DNA of 64,000 bases from assembly GCA_958450365.1 (NCBI GenBank), contig CAUEEP010000881.1, positions 496,001-560,000 of the forward strand, written 5' to 3'. The notes beneath the pieces are model-generated. The model saw only the letters and a list, made by a program, of their open reading frames with translations, did no database searches and had not been told where the DNA came from. Shown piece after piece: positions 44,704 to 56,449 of the stretch (position 1 is its first letter; every line of letters starts with the position of its first letter). The position numbers and the translations under genes were made by a program. The stretch is from Mesorhabditis belari. Taxonomy: Eukaryota > Nematoda > Chromadorea > Rhabditida > Rhabditidae.

Positions 44704-45727
44704 ATGGTGCAAGAAGTGGCCTTTAGGGCCTACCATCCGGTGAATTTGCCCCGGTCGCGTTCTGTCGAACGGGTTCCCTACCGAGTCGGTACCCTCACAA
44801 GGTAAGATTTCAATAGTGTGCCCTCCAGGATAGCTGTATTGGGTATCAAAATGAAATATTAAACACTCCATGATATCCTATCTTCTCAAAAATCATTTCA
44901 GAGTCTCCTCGGTTCCGTGTGTTCACACACTCCGCGTTAGCAAGGACACCTATCGCGGGAGTGGTCTGCACAAGTATCGCCGAGACTACGACCTGGTTTG
45001 GCTAGACCGAATCCGCGAAAATCAAACTTTAAAACATTCAGACAGACGATTGGGAGAAAGACCGTGTCAATTTCTATCAACCATTCCATTTCTCGACTTA
45101 TCGATACCAAGCTCGTCGCCAACTCCTCACCGATCCAATTCCCAACTCGCTCGGTTTTCAATACCCCGGTTTCTTGTAAGAAATTGGCTATTATTTGAGA
45201 TATCAATTTCTTTTTAGTGGTCGTTATAAGTTTTATTACGATTGGCTAAATCCAACAATGTGGCGTAAACATCGTGATCCAAACTACGACAGACCACTTT
45301 GGAATCATTGGCGGCCTTGGCAATATAATAGTGTAAGCTATAAAGGAAGATGCTAAAGGGGAGATCGATCTTTTTAGAAATCGATCAAAGATGGTATTGA
45401 TCTTTACCGGAAAGGTATCATTCCATTCGATGTTCTTGACAAGAAATGGATTGAGCCAACAGCATTGGCGAGAAAGGGAAAAGACTGGTTCGATGTGTAC
45501 ACACCAGCTCGTAAGTGTTAAGAAAGGAAATCAAAGGTCGATTTAGCAGACTTTCAATCTCCCATAGTCTTTATAGGGTCAGTGCTGAGCTTGTAGGCTT
45601 GTAGTGACCAACTACGAGCCACTGTACTCCGAGATTACCATAGAGAATGAGACAAGCTTTACTATTCTTCAAATTTCCAGCTCGTTACGGTGCTCACCGT
45701 TACTTCTTCACCGGACAAGTGTATTAA
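44704..45727 (+). CDS. paralogous Tyr/Trp-rich protein, unrecognised, 6 exons
   Basis: Exons 44704-44801, 44902-44995, 45042-45175, 45218-45332, 45378-45510 and 45681-45727 give 206 residues in consistent phase. It shares with the upstream gene the RSRSV N-terminal motif, an RDYDL segment ending exactly at an exon boundary, Tyr/Trp/Arg-rich composition (FYYDWLNPTMWRKHRDPNYD) and a related segment (KSIKDGIDLYRKGI here, ERSMKRGLTMYKEG upstream). An ancient tandem duplication is the simplest reading. The ATG directly follows a strong acceptor (TTTTTGATTTCAG), so the mRNA is probably trans-spliced or has a 5' UTR intron. The 718-bp gap from the upstream stop leaves both an operon and an independent promoter possible. 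Confidence 0.82.
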
Positions 45728-46471
45728 AAAAAGCGAAACTCTTGCAAGTCTCAAATTTGTCTCTTTTTTTTTCTTCTTTTTCTTTTCTGTACATGATAAA
45801 GTTTATCGCAAATTTATTGCAAAAAGAACCGATTTAGCAAAAAGGACTTGTAAATTGATTCACATTTTTGTTTTCGCTACCCGAATTGATAGAAAATGAA
45901 TGAAAATCGATGCAAAAAAAACTGTACAAAACCCGTAAATAAGTAGAGAATCGAGTTGATGATCAATAGTCGCCTTTTTGATTAGCAAGAGCAAATCTCA
46001 GTGTCATTTGGCTAAAATCTGGAATGCACAAAAGAATTTGGTTTGGTTGGAAAGGTCGAAACTCGCTGTTTCCACGACGCTACTTTGTACAGTATAGTAA
46101 ATTTTATCGTAGCCAGATAATTGTAGCCTCAAAACAACCAGTGCTATCCAGTTTGGTTATAAAAATAAATATTTTCTCGTTTCTAGACATTCTAGTGCTT
46201 AAAATTCCAACGATAACATAATCTACAATGACAGTACAGTAGAAGTTATCATAGACGATCAACGATAGTTCTATCTTACTACGTGCTATCCAGCTTAATC
46301 AAAAACTAACTTTTTTAGATAATTTCTAGCTTCTATAAGATAATTTACTCGAGACATCGATCTTTCCAACCTTTCCAACCTTTACCAAGCCTATCACACT
46401 TAAAATCCACACATTAAACTACAAGAAGAAGAAAATGAAAGTGATAGAAGCTAACCGATTGCCCCAAAAGA
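45728..46471. other. intergenic space between converging genes
   Basis: Contains the 3' UTRs of the Tyr/Trp-rich gene (+) and of the receptor gene (-). An AATAAA on plus lies at 46164, rather far from the stop. A strict TCTGGAATGCAC is at 46018, with loose copies in the opposite orientation at about 46138 and 46280. Confidence 0.55.
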
Positions 46472-49400
46472 TCACAAATGACACGATTCATCACACTCGC
46501 TCACAGATCCTTCATCCGGATTCGTGATCATCGTTTCTCGAACCGTTTGACTTTCCTTATCACTTAAATTCGCGCTTTTCGTCACCAAATCCATTTCTTT
46601 ATCTCTTCGACCATAAACCGCCTTGAAAAAGCATTGAGTTTTAAAATGATTTCTCCATGATTTTCTCTCAACCTCTTTTATCGATTGCCACCATGTGTAT
46701 CCCTTTTCACCAAAACTGAATTGTTGAGAGTATCGATAGGGATGATCCATAAATAATGATGACTAAATTTTGAGTTTATCTACCCAATTGTTTAAATGCT
46801 TTCCGGAAAAATGAAAAATTTTTGATGTAAAACTGACTTGTGGGCAATTGATTCGAACTGAAGCTGGGACACTGTCCGTTCGCACTCGACGCGCCAGCGC
46901 TGATCGTCGGAGGCATGGGATGGCCATCATGAACTCTTTTCTGGAATGCATTTTTGGAAATCATTTTTCATTTTCTGAGACAGTACGATTCTTTACCTAA
47001 ACGAATCATTCATCCAAGCGTATAAGATCGGATTCCAACAAGTTCCCGTCATTGATATCAAATGGGTGACGAGGAAGACGAATTGTGGAGCTTTCAACCA
47101 AGCGACTAGCTCGAGATCGCGAAGGAGATTCCTGAAGATTGTCAGCTAAGTGTCAGATTAAGACCGAGTATCATTAAAGCCTTTAAAAGTAGAGAAATGA
47201 GTATGCCAGTTTAACCAATTAATGAAATTTTCAGTTTTAATAACAATTGAACAATTGAACAATAACCAGTTTGCTTTTAAAGCTGAATTTCAGAAGTTAC
47301 TTGACCAGTTCTGTCAAGAAAGCGATTGGAGCTCGATCTCGATATGCGAATCTCGATTGAAATCTCGAAATGCGATAAAGGACATTTTGTAGAGCTTGGA
47401 AAGACGAATCGAATGATGTAAAAACTAGCTGAGCATTGTAAACACTGGCTTACAAATTTTTGCTATATAGTCTTAAGGAGTTTTCAAAGATGGCTAGTTA
47501 AGATGGCTAAGCGCTCTAGTGATTAGTGCAATTGTTTACCAAGATCAGGGACTCAATTCCTTTTCAATCACTAAACCCCTAAGCCATCTCGTCTATACCT
47601 TTGAAAACATCTTAAGACTATATAGCAAAAGCAAACAAAACAAAACAGGAATTGAACTCCTGACTCTTTGCTTGGTAAACAATTGCACTAATCACTAGAC
47701 CGCTTAGCCATCTTAACTAGTCATCCTTGAAAACATCTTAAGACTATATAGCAAGACTTGCAAGCCAGTTTTAATGTGTTTACAATGCTCAGCTAATTTT
47801 TTACATGATTCGACTCGTCTTTTCCAAGTTCTACAAGCTATACCGCATCTTAAAATTCCATTCCGAGCTCCAAGCGGTTCCTGGTGAGTTGCTTCAATTC
47901 ACCAGACCCCAGCCTCTACTCCTAAAATTCTCGTAACTTGGATTTCTCGGACGTGATGTCCCTGAACATGTCTGCTATCCCTCTTTAACCCATCACCCAA
48001 TATTGCATTTCACTTTTTCTCAAAAGTTCAAGGAAGTGCTTTTCAATATTGATTTGAAAATGTTTAAAATCTTCAATTTCCAGGTAAAAGTTCAAAAAGC
48101 CAGTCCAAAAGCGGAAGTGTCTCTAATCCCTGAAGTGAGTGAAAAGATGTAGAAGGGAATGGCAATCATTGAACTCCGTTTTCAACTCCAAAGAAAGGGA
48201 ATGAGTTATTCACGAGCAAGGCTTTAGAAGGTAAATGGATTGGAAGCCTTTGTGCCATTGTGTGGAGGAGTTTGTTAGGGTTAGTCCTTCTCTAGCCTAC
48301 TCATAGAACTTATAGAATTCTTTGGAGGGTAGCCAAAAGCAAGATTGTGATCAAATCCGATGTTAAGATTGAATTGAAATCAATTGAAAGCCATTGACTT
48401 TCACTTGGCTTTAGCAACTCTAGTTTGTGTACTTTCGAAGTGTAACACTTGAAATTTCTAGCTTTTATTACTGCGAAATGCTCAGCTTAGTCTTTTGTAG
48501 TAAATTAAGCTCTCGGGCAGTCGGGGAACACTTTTCAACTCTGTTTTATGTACTTTTGTAGGGTAACACTTGAAATTTCTAGCTTTTATTTCTGCCGTAA
48601 GGCTCAGCTTAGGCTTTTGTAGTAAATTAAGCTCTCGGGCAGTCGGGGAACACTTTTCAAACCCTTTTCAAACCCAGAAATTCAAATCCTTTTTAGACTA
48701 AAATGAATTTTTCATAAACCCTACTTTTACGTCAAAAAAATCGTCAAAAAGGAATTTTTGGACTCATTTTTTTCAAAGAATATTTTCAAAAAGTGTCACC
48801 AGAAAGGTCCTTCAGGTGTTTCGAGCCGTTTTTTGCACTCGTTGCTAAGGAAAACCCATTTTTCAGCTATTTAGGATGAATCGATTGGGCTTTTTTTGAG
48901 GAAATCAAAAATTAAGCTGTTCAGGGTTTTTTTTTCCAAGAAATAGCTGAACAAAATGAGAATGTTGCTGGTTTTTTGACAATTATGGATGTCATGTTAA
49001 TAGAATACTTGAAAAAACATGGCGTAAAACTAGTTTTTTGACTTGTTGTGAATTTCCAAAGGAGATTCAACTATATTGAGCATTATTTTTGTATATTTGA
49101 TGATTATGGATGTCATGTTAAAGGATTATTTTAGAAAATCAGCACTTACAAGACATTGAGCGGTAGCCAGCACATAGCGAATAGGCAAACCATGGTGACC
49201 AACATACGGAGTAAACGCTTTTTTCGAGCAGTGTCGCGTTGAATCGAGTGAGAGCCACGAGCGGAAAAGTCCTAGAATGAAATGAAGGGAGATTGGAGGG
49301 CTGATTCTACTTGTTCATGTCCTTTTAGAAAGATCCAAATCATTGCATACGAGATTCCAATGATTGTGAATGGAACGACAAACTGGAAATTTATTTTGTT

Positions 49401-52400
49401 GAATGATTTTATTTGATTGAAATTGATTTATTGAATGATTTTATTGATTGAAATGGATTTATTGAATGATTTTATTGATTGAAATGGATTTATTGAATGA
49501 TTTTATTGATTGAAATGGATTTATTGAATGATTTTATTGATTGAAATTGGTTTCTTGAATGATTCTATTTTCAAATGAAATATTATTTTCAATGATTTTG
49601 TTGATTAAAATTGGAAGTTGATTTCTTGAATGATTCTAATTTCAAATGAAATGATATTCTCAATGATTCTGTTGATTGGAATTGGAAATTGATTTCTTGA
49701 ACAACTCTATTTTCAAATAAAATGTTATTCTCAATGATTCTGTTGATAGAAATTAGAAATTGATTTTATTGAATGATTCTATTTTCAAATAAAATGTTAT
49801 TCTCAATGATTTTGTTGATTGGAATTGAAAATTCATTTCTTAAACAATTCTATTTTCAAATAAAATGTTATTCTCAATGATTTCCTTAATATTAGAGCTT
49901 TCTTAAACTTTATAAACCTGTAAAAACATGACAGTCATCCCATAAATCTTCTTTAACCATTTCTTATTCTGCCAATCCTCAGTGCAAACAAAGAAATCGC
50001 AAGGAAGACGAATGTAAGTGTACTAAATGGGAGAATTATTTGAAATTGTTGAAATTATTGAAATTATTGAAATTGACAATTTTTAACTTTAAGAAATTGA
50101 TACCTTCATATGATATCCATATGGTAAAACAAGAAGTAGAGAAGTGCACCAAATACATGAAACAATCGCCACACATTTCTGAAAACAATTCAAATTTGAG
50201 CTTTTTCTTAGAGTTTAAAGGGAATTTCAATCAAAATCCACTTCCAACTTTTCCCTGGATCAAGATCAAAGCTTTTTCTCTAGATTTTAGACTTTGTATT
50301 GTTTAAATGAGAAGTTTTTTCAGCGTTCTGGAATGCACAGAGACTATAAATGTTTAAAGATATTCAAAATTAAAGATAGAAAAAAAATTTGTTTTTCCGA
50401 CTTCAAGACCTGAGTTTCAGCTAGGGCTTAAGCTTAATATTTTGCTTTGCATTTCCTTTCTTAACAATCTAATCTCAAATTTTTGCAATCAATATAGAAG
50501 GTTGACGTAGATAGAGGTATTTTTATCATCTCAAAGTGTTCCATTCCCCCATGAAGGGGTGTGGGAATTCGCCTCAATTCCCTCCACTTTTCTTTTCCCT
50601 TTTTCTTTCTTAAACCAATCCTCACCTTTTCCTCAATTTTTTCGAAAAGACTTTCATTCAAATGCTACTTTTTGTTGATCATTGGTCTTCACGAAATGAA
50701 CTTATTGATTGGAAACATGTGGGATTTAAGAAGAGAAGCTTTGGAGGAAAAAGAGGAAGAGAAAGAGAGGAAAAGAAAGAGGAAGAGAAAGAAAGAAGGG
50801 AAGAAGAGGAAGAGAAAGAGAGGAAAAGAAAGGGGAAAAGAAAGAGGAAGAAAAAGAAAGAGAGGAAGAAGAGGAAGAGAAAGAGAGGAAAAGAAAGAGA
50901 AAGAGGAAGAGAAAGAAAAGGAAGGAGATCTTCTAGAAAGACTATTAAAAATAAAAATCTTCAAACCGTTATGCTAACTCGATCATTCAATTGAGCAATT
51001 GTTGAATTCTGAACGATCACGAAATATCGATCGACAGCAATAGCCATCAGGGTGAGAGTGGAGATGAAAATCGAGGCACCCTGGAAAAGTTCTGAAGTCA
51101 AGAAGTACTGACTCTAAGATCTTGAATTAAGACCTTTGCAACAATGATTTCTAAGAGAAAACTGGACACTGATCTAAATTGGATGTCACACGAACGTTTC
51201 CTGCTAAATTTGTCTTTTATTTGATCAAATTTGTCAAACTCCCAAAACTCCACAACTTTTCTCGCTCTTGGATTCTTTTTTTTTATGTTTTCTCTTTTCT
51301 TTTACCCGTCTAAATATCTAAACTAGGCAACCGTTAGCTTTTCCTCCTTTTCCCTCTTTCTTTTTTCCATTTTTTTAGACAATTTCATCCCTCCGGAAAG
51401 CCAAACAAGCCCCGCAATAACGCCAAAATTCTCTCGGCTTCCTTTTTCCAGAATTTTTGAAAAGAAACGTGAAATCTCTTGCCGAAGATCTCAATTGAAC
51501 GGAAGTTAACAGCACTCCCCGCGATTGCATTCTGCATTTGCAAAATTTGACCGCACCTGGACTCGAATCTGAGCTCAAGCCCGTATTGGAACCGTTATGG
51601 ATTTAAAAAGAACCGTATTGGAACCGTAATGGAACCGTATTGGAACCGTATTGGAAACCGCGCTCGCCGAACCGCGCCGCCGGAAACCGCGCCGCCTGGA
51701 AACCGCGCCGCCTGGACGCCGCCTGGAAGCGCTCGCCTGGAAACCGCGCCGCCTGGAAACGCGCTCGCCTGGAAACCGCGCTCGCCTGGAAACCGCGCCG
51801 CCTGAAACGGCTCGCCTGGAAACCGCGCTCGCCTGGAAACCGCGCTCGCCTGGAAACCGCGCTCGCCTGGAAACCGCGCTCGCCTGGAAACCGCGCTCGC
51901 CTGGAAACCGCGCTCGCCTGGAAACCGCGCTCGCCTGGAAACCGCGCTCGCCTGGAAACCGCGCTCGCCTGGAAACCGCGCTCGCCTGGAAACCGCGCTC
52001 AGAACCACTTGACTAATATAAAACTTTGATATCTTTGCTTGAAATTCTCAGAAAACCTTTTCTGTGTTCCAGTTTGAAACTTGGTTCTGTTTAAAATCGA
52101 TTAGTTGCTGTTTAAAGCGCTCAAACCCCTCATCGTATTTGTTTGATCAAATTCTCGTTTGAGTTCGTTGTTATTGGTTTCCCGGGTGAAATATCTATTT
52201 CTGCTAATTGGATAGCATGGAGGCGTTTTGATTGTTAAAATCACCTGGAATAACGGTAGCCCGTGACACAGCCAACCGCCCCAGATCCAATGACCGACAT
52301 AGGTGTAAACGGGCGTCAACCAGAGGGACCTGAAATTAGCTGAGGTCGATTGTCAAGTGAACATAAAATCTCGGGAATGGTTGTTGTGGAAGGCACAGAA

Positions 52401-53148
52401 AAAGTTGATCATTGAATTTCTGAGTTAATCTTAAATTTTTCGACTTTTAACTGATCTGTGAGCTTATCTTCTTAAAAAAACTCGATCTAGGAAGTTTTAT
52501 GAAATGAAATGTTTAAAATTGTCTAATCTGGAGTGCACTCAGTTGATTGGGGATTGTTGGGAGAGGGAAATAGATGAGGAAACAATTTGAGTAAATTATT
52601 CGGAATGGATTCTGTTGAAACTCACGTAAAATTGACGAGAAGATCAGAGATGGCAAGATTGCAGATGAAAATATTTGTGACTGAGTGCATTCTCCGGTTA
52701 TTCGTGACTACATAGACGACAAGGAGATTCCCAAAAACAGCCACCATAAAAACAAGACAGTAGAGACTGAAGAGAACGACGCGAACCCATAAAACATCAA
52801 GAGGATTCTGCAAAAAACTTTACTGTATCTACTTTTTCTCAATACTATAGTTTAATAAGAGATTACTGTAGCTAGGGAAGCTCGATTTCATTCTATAAAC
52901 CGTCCTTAGTCAGAGTCAGAGTTAGTCCAAAGTTTAAAAAATCCAAAAATCTTTCAAGTCAAAATTTTCTTAATTAAAAAGATTCCAATTAACTATATGT
53001 ATCCCAGATCGCTAGAATTTTCAGTTTTTTCCATTGGTTACCAATTTTTAAAGCATTTTTCAGCTTCAATCTCTGCTTTACTACTTACCCCCTTTATTTT
53101 ACATGCTTCTTCATATGTTCTCGATATCGTCGTTATATTCACATCCAT
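46472..53148 (-). CDS. rhodopsin-type neuropeptide receptor (NPY/NPF-like), 11 exons
   Basis: A plasma-membrane G protein-coupled receptor. Minus-strand exons: 53148-53089, 52807-52626, 52329-52245, 51080-50967, 50178-50104, 50022-49918, 49382-49311, 49271-49150, 47131-46997, 46940-46784, 46762-46472. Phases agree, giving 465 residues. Class A hallmarks are all present: GN in TM1 (47), LAISD in TM2 (71-75), a Cys at the top of TM3 (102), DRY (126-128), Trp in TM4 (157), Cys in extracellular loop 2 (180 or 185), CWLP in TM6 (265-268) and NPILY in TM7 (305-309). The RHHSV-like intracellular loop 1 (NRRMHSVTN) and [13 protein letters not shown] are typical of NPY/NPF/tachykinin-like receptors. 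The closest nematode relatives are likely the npr group, but the member cannot be fixed here. The tail is long and Lys/Glu-rich. Introns 3 and 8 are large and repeat-filled. An acceptor-like CTTTCAG ends one base before the ATG. Confidence 0.92.
47330..47900. mobile_element. fold-back element with tRNA-like sequence in each arm (receptor intron 8)
   Basis: 47330-47545 and 47670-47895 are imperfect inverted repeats. Each arm carries, read inward-facing, AAGATGGCTAAGCG then CTAGTGATTAGTGCAATTG, a tRNA A-box-like stretch, and further in AGTTCAATTCC, which matches a B box. The cloverleaf is incomplete, so these are not functional tRNA genes. They are best read as tRNA-derived SINE-like modules captured in a fold-back element. 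Confidence 0.7.
48426..48662. repeat. ~120-bp tandem duplication in receptor intron 8
   Basis: GTAACACTTGAAATTTCTAG and TTAAGCTCTCGGGCAGTCGG occur in both halves with about 90% identity by eye. Confidence 0.88.
49390..49890. repeat. ~33-bp and ~60-bp repeats in receptor intron 6
   Basis: The first part consists of GAATGATTTTATTGATTGAA units of about 33 bp. The second part has longer units containing CTATTTTCAAATAAAATGTT and TCTCAATGATTCTGTTGATT. Confidence 0.88.
50730..50935. repeat. purine (GA/GAA) tract in receptor intron 4
   Basis: About 200 bp of GAGAAAGAGAGGAAAAGAAA-type purine sequence on the plus strand. It gives long Lys/Glu/Arg ORFs on plus and Ser/Phe/Leu ORFs on minus that are not genes. 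It could form triplex DNA. Confidence 0.93.
51590..52000. repeat. GC-rich 17-bp minisatellite in receptor intron 3
   Basis: The array starts with GGAACCGTATTGGAACCGTA units at 51590-51655. It then changes to GC-rich GAAACCGCGCTCGCCTG units (17 bp, with a GAAACCGCGCCGCCTG variant) up to 52000. It is far more GC-rich than anything else in the window. The first unit type is the same as the separate array at 58105-58292. Confidence 0.95.
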
Positions 53149-53282
53149 ACTGAAAGAAAAAATCCTTTAAAAGTGAAGATTTTGCAAGGAAATCGAGGAA
53201 ATTGGTGAAAGAGAAGAGATTTAGAGATAGAGATAGAGATTTTAAAGTTTATAAAGTCTTATTTTTATATATGCTTTGTCCG

Positions 53283-53962
53283 TTTAAGATTTCCGTCCGA
53301 TTTAGATTGAACTTATCGCGGACGTCCGATTTAGATTCAATCTAAATCTTATATAGATTGAACAATAATATAAACATGCTTAATATATTCTTAAGCATTT
53401 TCTGTAGTTTTTCGCATTTTTCAAACGTCTTTTACTGTCTTTTTCTGAAAAGAAAACCCAACTATAGACTGTAATCAATAAAAGACCTTTGAAAAATGCA
53501 GAAAACTACAGAATAACGCTTAAGAACATATATTAAGCATGTTTATATTATTGTTCAATCTATATAAGATTTAGATTGGATCTAAATCGGACGTCCTATA
53601 TAGACTGTAATCTATCGGACGTCCGATATAGACTGTAATCTATCGGACGTCCGATATAGACTGTAATCTATCGGACGTCCGATATAGACTGTAATCTATC
53701 GGACGTCCTATATAGACTGTAATCTATCGGACGTCCGATATAGACTGTAATCTATCGGACGTCCTATATAGACTGTAATCTATCGGACGTCCGATATAGA
53801 CTGTAATCTATCGGACGTCCGATATAGACTGTAATCTATCGGACGTCCTATATAGACTGTAATCTATCGGACGTCCGATATAGACTGTAATCTAAATCAG
53901 ACGTCCGCGATAAGTTCAATCTAAATCGGACGTTCGATTTAGATTGAATCTAAATCGGACAC
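53283..53962. repeat. fold-back repeat with 28-bp palindromic tandem core
   Basis: The outer inverted arms contain CGTCCGATTTAGATT and AACTTATCGCGGACGTC (53294-53340 and 53895-53955). Inside lies a hairpin of ~95-bp arms (53350-53445 against 53484-53575), then about ten units of GACTGTAATCTATCGGACGT (28-bp period) at 53594-53892. Each unit contains the palindrome GGACGTCC and the self-complementary ATAGACTGTAATCTAT, so every unit can fold. Confidence 0.9.
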
Positions 53963-54927
53963 AACATATATATATATAGATACTTTATTCAGGACCTGAG
54001 ATAAAGATAGATTTAAGATTAAAACACATGAATTCATACACATAACACGAAAAGGGCCGTTTTATTTAAATTTAGAAATAAAACAAAGCAATTACCACGA
54101 GTCCATTCTCAAAAGCACGAGTTGAATGATGTGACTTTAAGAAATCGCCTTCAGAAAGAAATCGCCTTCAGAAAATAGATGTTTCCGGTTTTCTATTGAA
54201 ATAACTTTGCAATTTCAGTCTTTTAACTGAATATCTTTCGAGGTTGAAAGTTTTTTTGAAAAAAAAATTGCCGAAAATTGTGCACTTCCGGACGTTTTTT
54301 AAAATTGGAGAGGAATGGAGAGAGGAAATTTCGGGGGAATTTCCCTACAATCGATACATTTTGTGGATCTTGTGAAAAAATTACGCGATGACTTCCAGGA
54401 TTTTCGAAAAAATGAGTTTCGATATTAGTTTCCGCTACAGTAATGAGAAATTCTTAAAGCAGAAGTGATACAGGGCATTTTGAAGAGTCCTCAATTATCC
54501 ATTAGGCTGATTTTGATGCTTTTTTTGTATCAAAATCACCATGACATCTTTTGAAAAGTGAATAGAAATCGAAAAAATTAGGTAAAACGATGAAAATCAT
54601 GTTTACTTAAACATACGGCTTCTGGCATATGACTTTTGAGATAAAGAGACAGAACAAAGCTCTCTTACTTTATTTTTGCTTTATTTTCGTTTAAACCAAG
54701 CTGGGTAATCAAGCTTTTTAGGTCTTAATGTCTTCAGAATTCAAAATTGATAACAAATTTAGATTTTTCACTATAGAAAAAGCCTTGAAAACAAAGAGTT
54801 TGCTTAGTTATAAGCTTAAAAACAAGTTATAAGCTTTAATCGTGGTTTTAAACAACAGTTTGCAAAAAGCATAATGTGTTAATTAATGGACTTTTGTGTT
54901 TGTAAAGAGTTGGAGACTAGATTTTAT

Positions 54928-55290
54928 GAAATGAGTTATTTTTGGAACCTTTTACAAAGCGAATGTTCAATTTTGAATGAAATTGAATCTCTAACTGGAA
55001 CCATTCTCAAAGAGTTCATCAGTTCTCTCGAAAACTCATTGACGAAATTTGTATTCTTTGCAAAATCGAAGAATTTAAAGACATTTTTAGATCAAGATCT
55101 TGTAATTTTGTTGATAGATTAGGAAATGGGTTATTTTTGGAACCTTTTACAAAACGAATGTTCAATCTGGAAGGAATAAATGTGAATTTCTCTAGCTGGT
55201 TCCATTTTCCAAGAGTTCATCCATTCATCAGTTCTCTCGAAAACTCATTGAAGAAATTTGTATTCCTTACAGAATTCTCTTTTCCAAACT
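54928..55290. repeat. ~190-bp tandem duplication
   Basis: Units starting GGGTTATTTTTGGAACCTTT/GAGTTATTTTTGGAACCTTT and containing TCATCAGTTCTCTCGAAAAC occur twice. The ORFs across them do not agree with each other and are not called. Confidence 0.85.
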
Positions 55291-55388
55291 ATGCAAATTG
55301 GTCTGTGGATTCAAAAAAAAACAAGCGCAAGTGCTAAAAGTTTGGGATGGGTTCAAGGGGTTGGCTTTTGACCAAGATGAAGATCGGT

Positions 55389-55460
55389 TGAAGTAGATCG
55401 AAGGCCTACTTCAAGCTTAAGGAGCTTAAGGAGGTAGGCCTTCGATCTACTTGAAGCTTA
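55389..55460. repeat. hairpin next to the duplication
   Basis: AGTAGATCGAAGGCCTAC is followed about 30 bp later by its complement GTAGGCCTTCGATCTACT. The loop carries repeated AGCTTAAGG. Confidence 0.85.
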
Positions 55461-56449
55461 AGGACATTTTTAGATGAAGATCTTGTCATTTTGTTGATAG
55501 ATTCAAGTAGATTTCTCATAGAATGAGATAAAATAAAATAATGAAATTTTTGGGTAGAGAAATGTGAAAGATAAGGTGAAAATTTTGTGCAAAATACTTT
55601 AGTGAAAATGGGGATGAGAGGGCTAATTGGGTTTGAGAAAAGGAGGGAATGGAATGCATTGGATTCGGACTGGGGAAAGGGCTTCAAAATCTGATATCTC
55701 AGAGGTGGAGATCGGCGAATTCATTAAATAAAAGAAATCGAGGAATGGGGTGACGATTTCAATGAAGGGAAAGCTTCTGGAGTGAACGAATTGAGCATTC
55801 TAATTTTTCATAGGCAGTTTTATTGATAAAATTTGAAACAAATTTCATTTTTGAATTGGTTGAATGGCTAAATTGGAAGGCAGGAAGGCGATTATTTGCG
55901 AAAAATCATCAAAAATCATTAAAATTTTCATCGTCAATCTTTCGGTTTAAGAAAATTGAGTTTAAGTTGAAATTCAGGCTTTGTTCTTAAGAGAAATGAT
56001 TAAATTGGAGTACAGGTGGCATTCTAGAATTGAGTATTTCAAGGGTTAGCTTTGAAAAAAGAATTCGAGTAACATCAACTTCAAGACTCTGAGACTTTTG
56101 AGTCACAAAAAAGCAATATTTGAGCTTAAAGTTTAGGGAGATGAAAAGAAGTGGGAATATCTCAGTTTGGGAGAAAAAGAAATGGAGTAAAGACCCGCCC
56201 ATTTCAGGTGAAAAGAAAGGCATGGGGAAAGAGGAGAACGACCGGAAATGGACACAGAATATTCTGGGGGAATGGATAAGGGCAAGAGTGAGAGAAGGCA
56301 AAGAGATTGAGGCACAGATTGGCCTCAATGACCGATTGGCCTCACTTCATTCAACTCATTCCACCCCATCCAAAGCGCTTTTTATCTGAGAAGGGAACCC
56401 CACCAGATTTTCGACATTGTTTGGCTGAAAATTGCCTTTACAAAAGCCT

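Noticed and set aside
50561..50994. Lys/Glu-rich ORFs
   Set aside because: A GA-rich purine tract inside a receptor intron; no start context or splice partners.
51595..52029. ORFs on both strands through the GC-rich array
   Set aside because: 17-bp minisatellite; high GC simply removes stop codons.
54886..55337. Two similar ORFs of 78 and 66 residues
   Set aside because: They lie in a tandem duplication and do not stay in the same frame between units.
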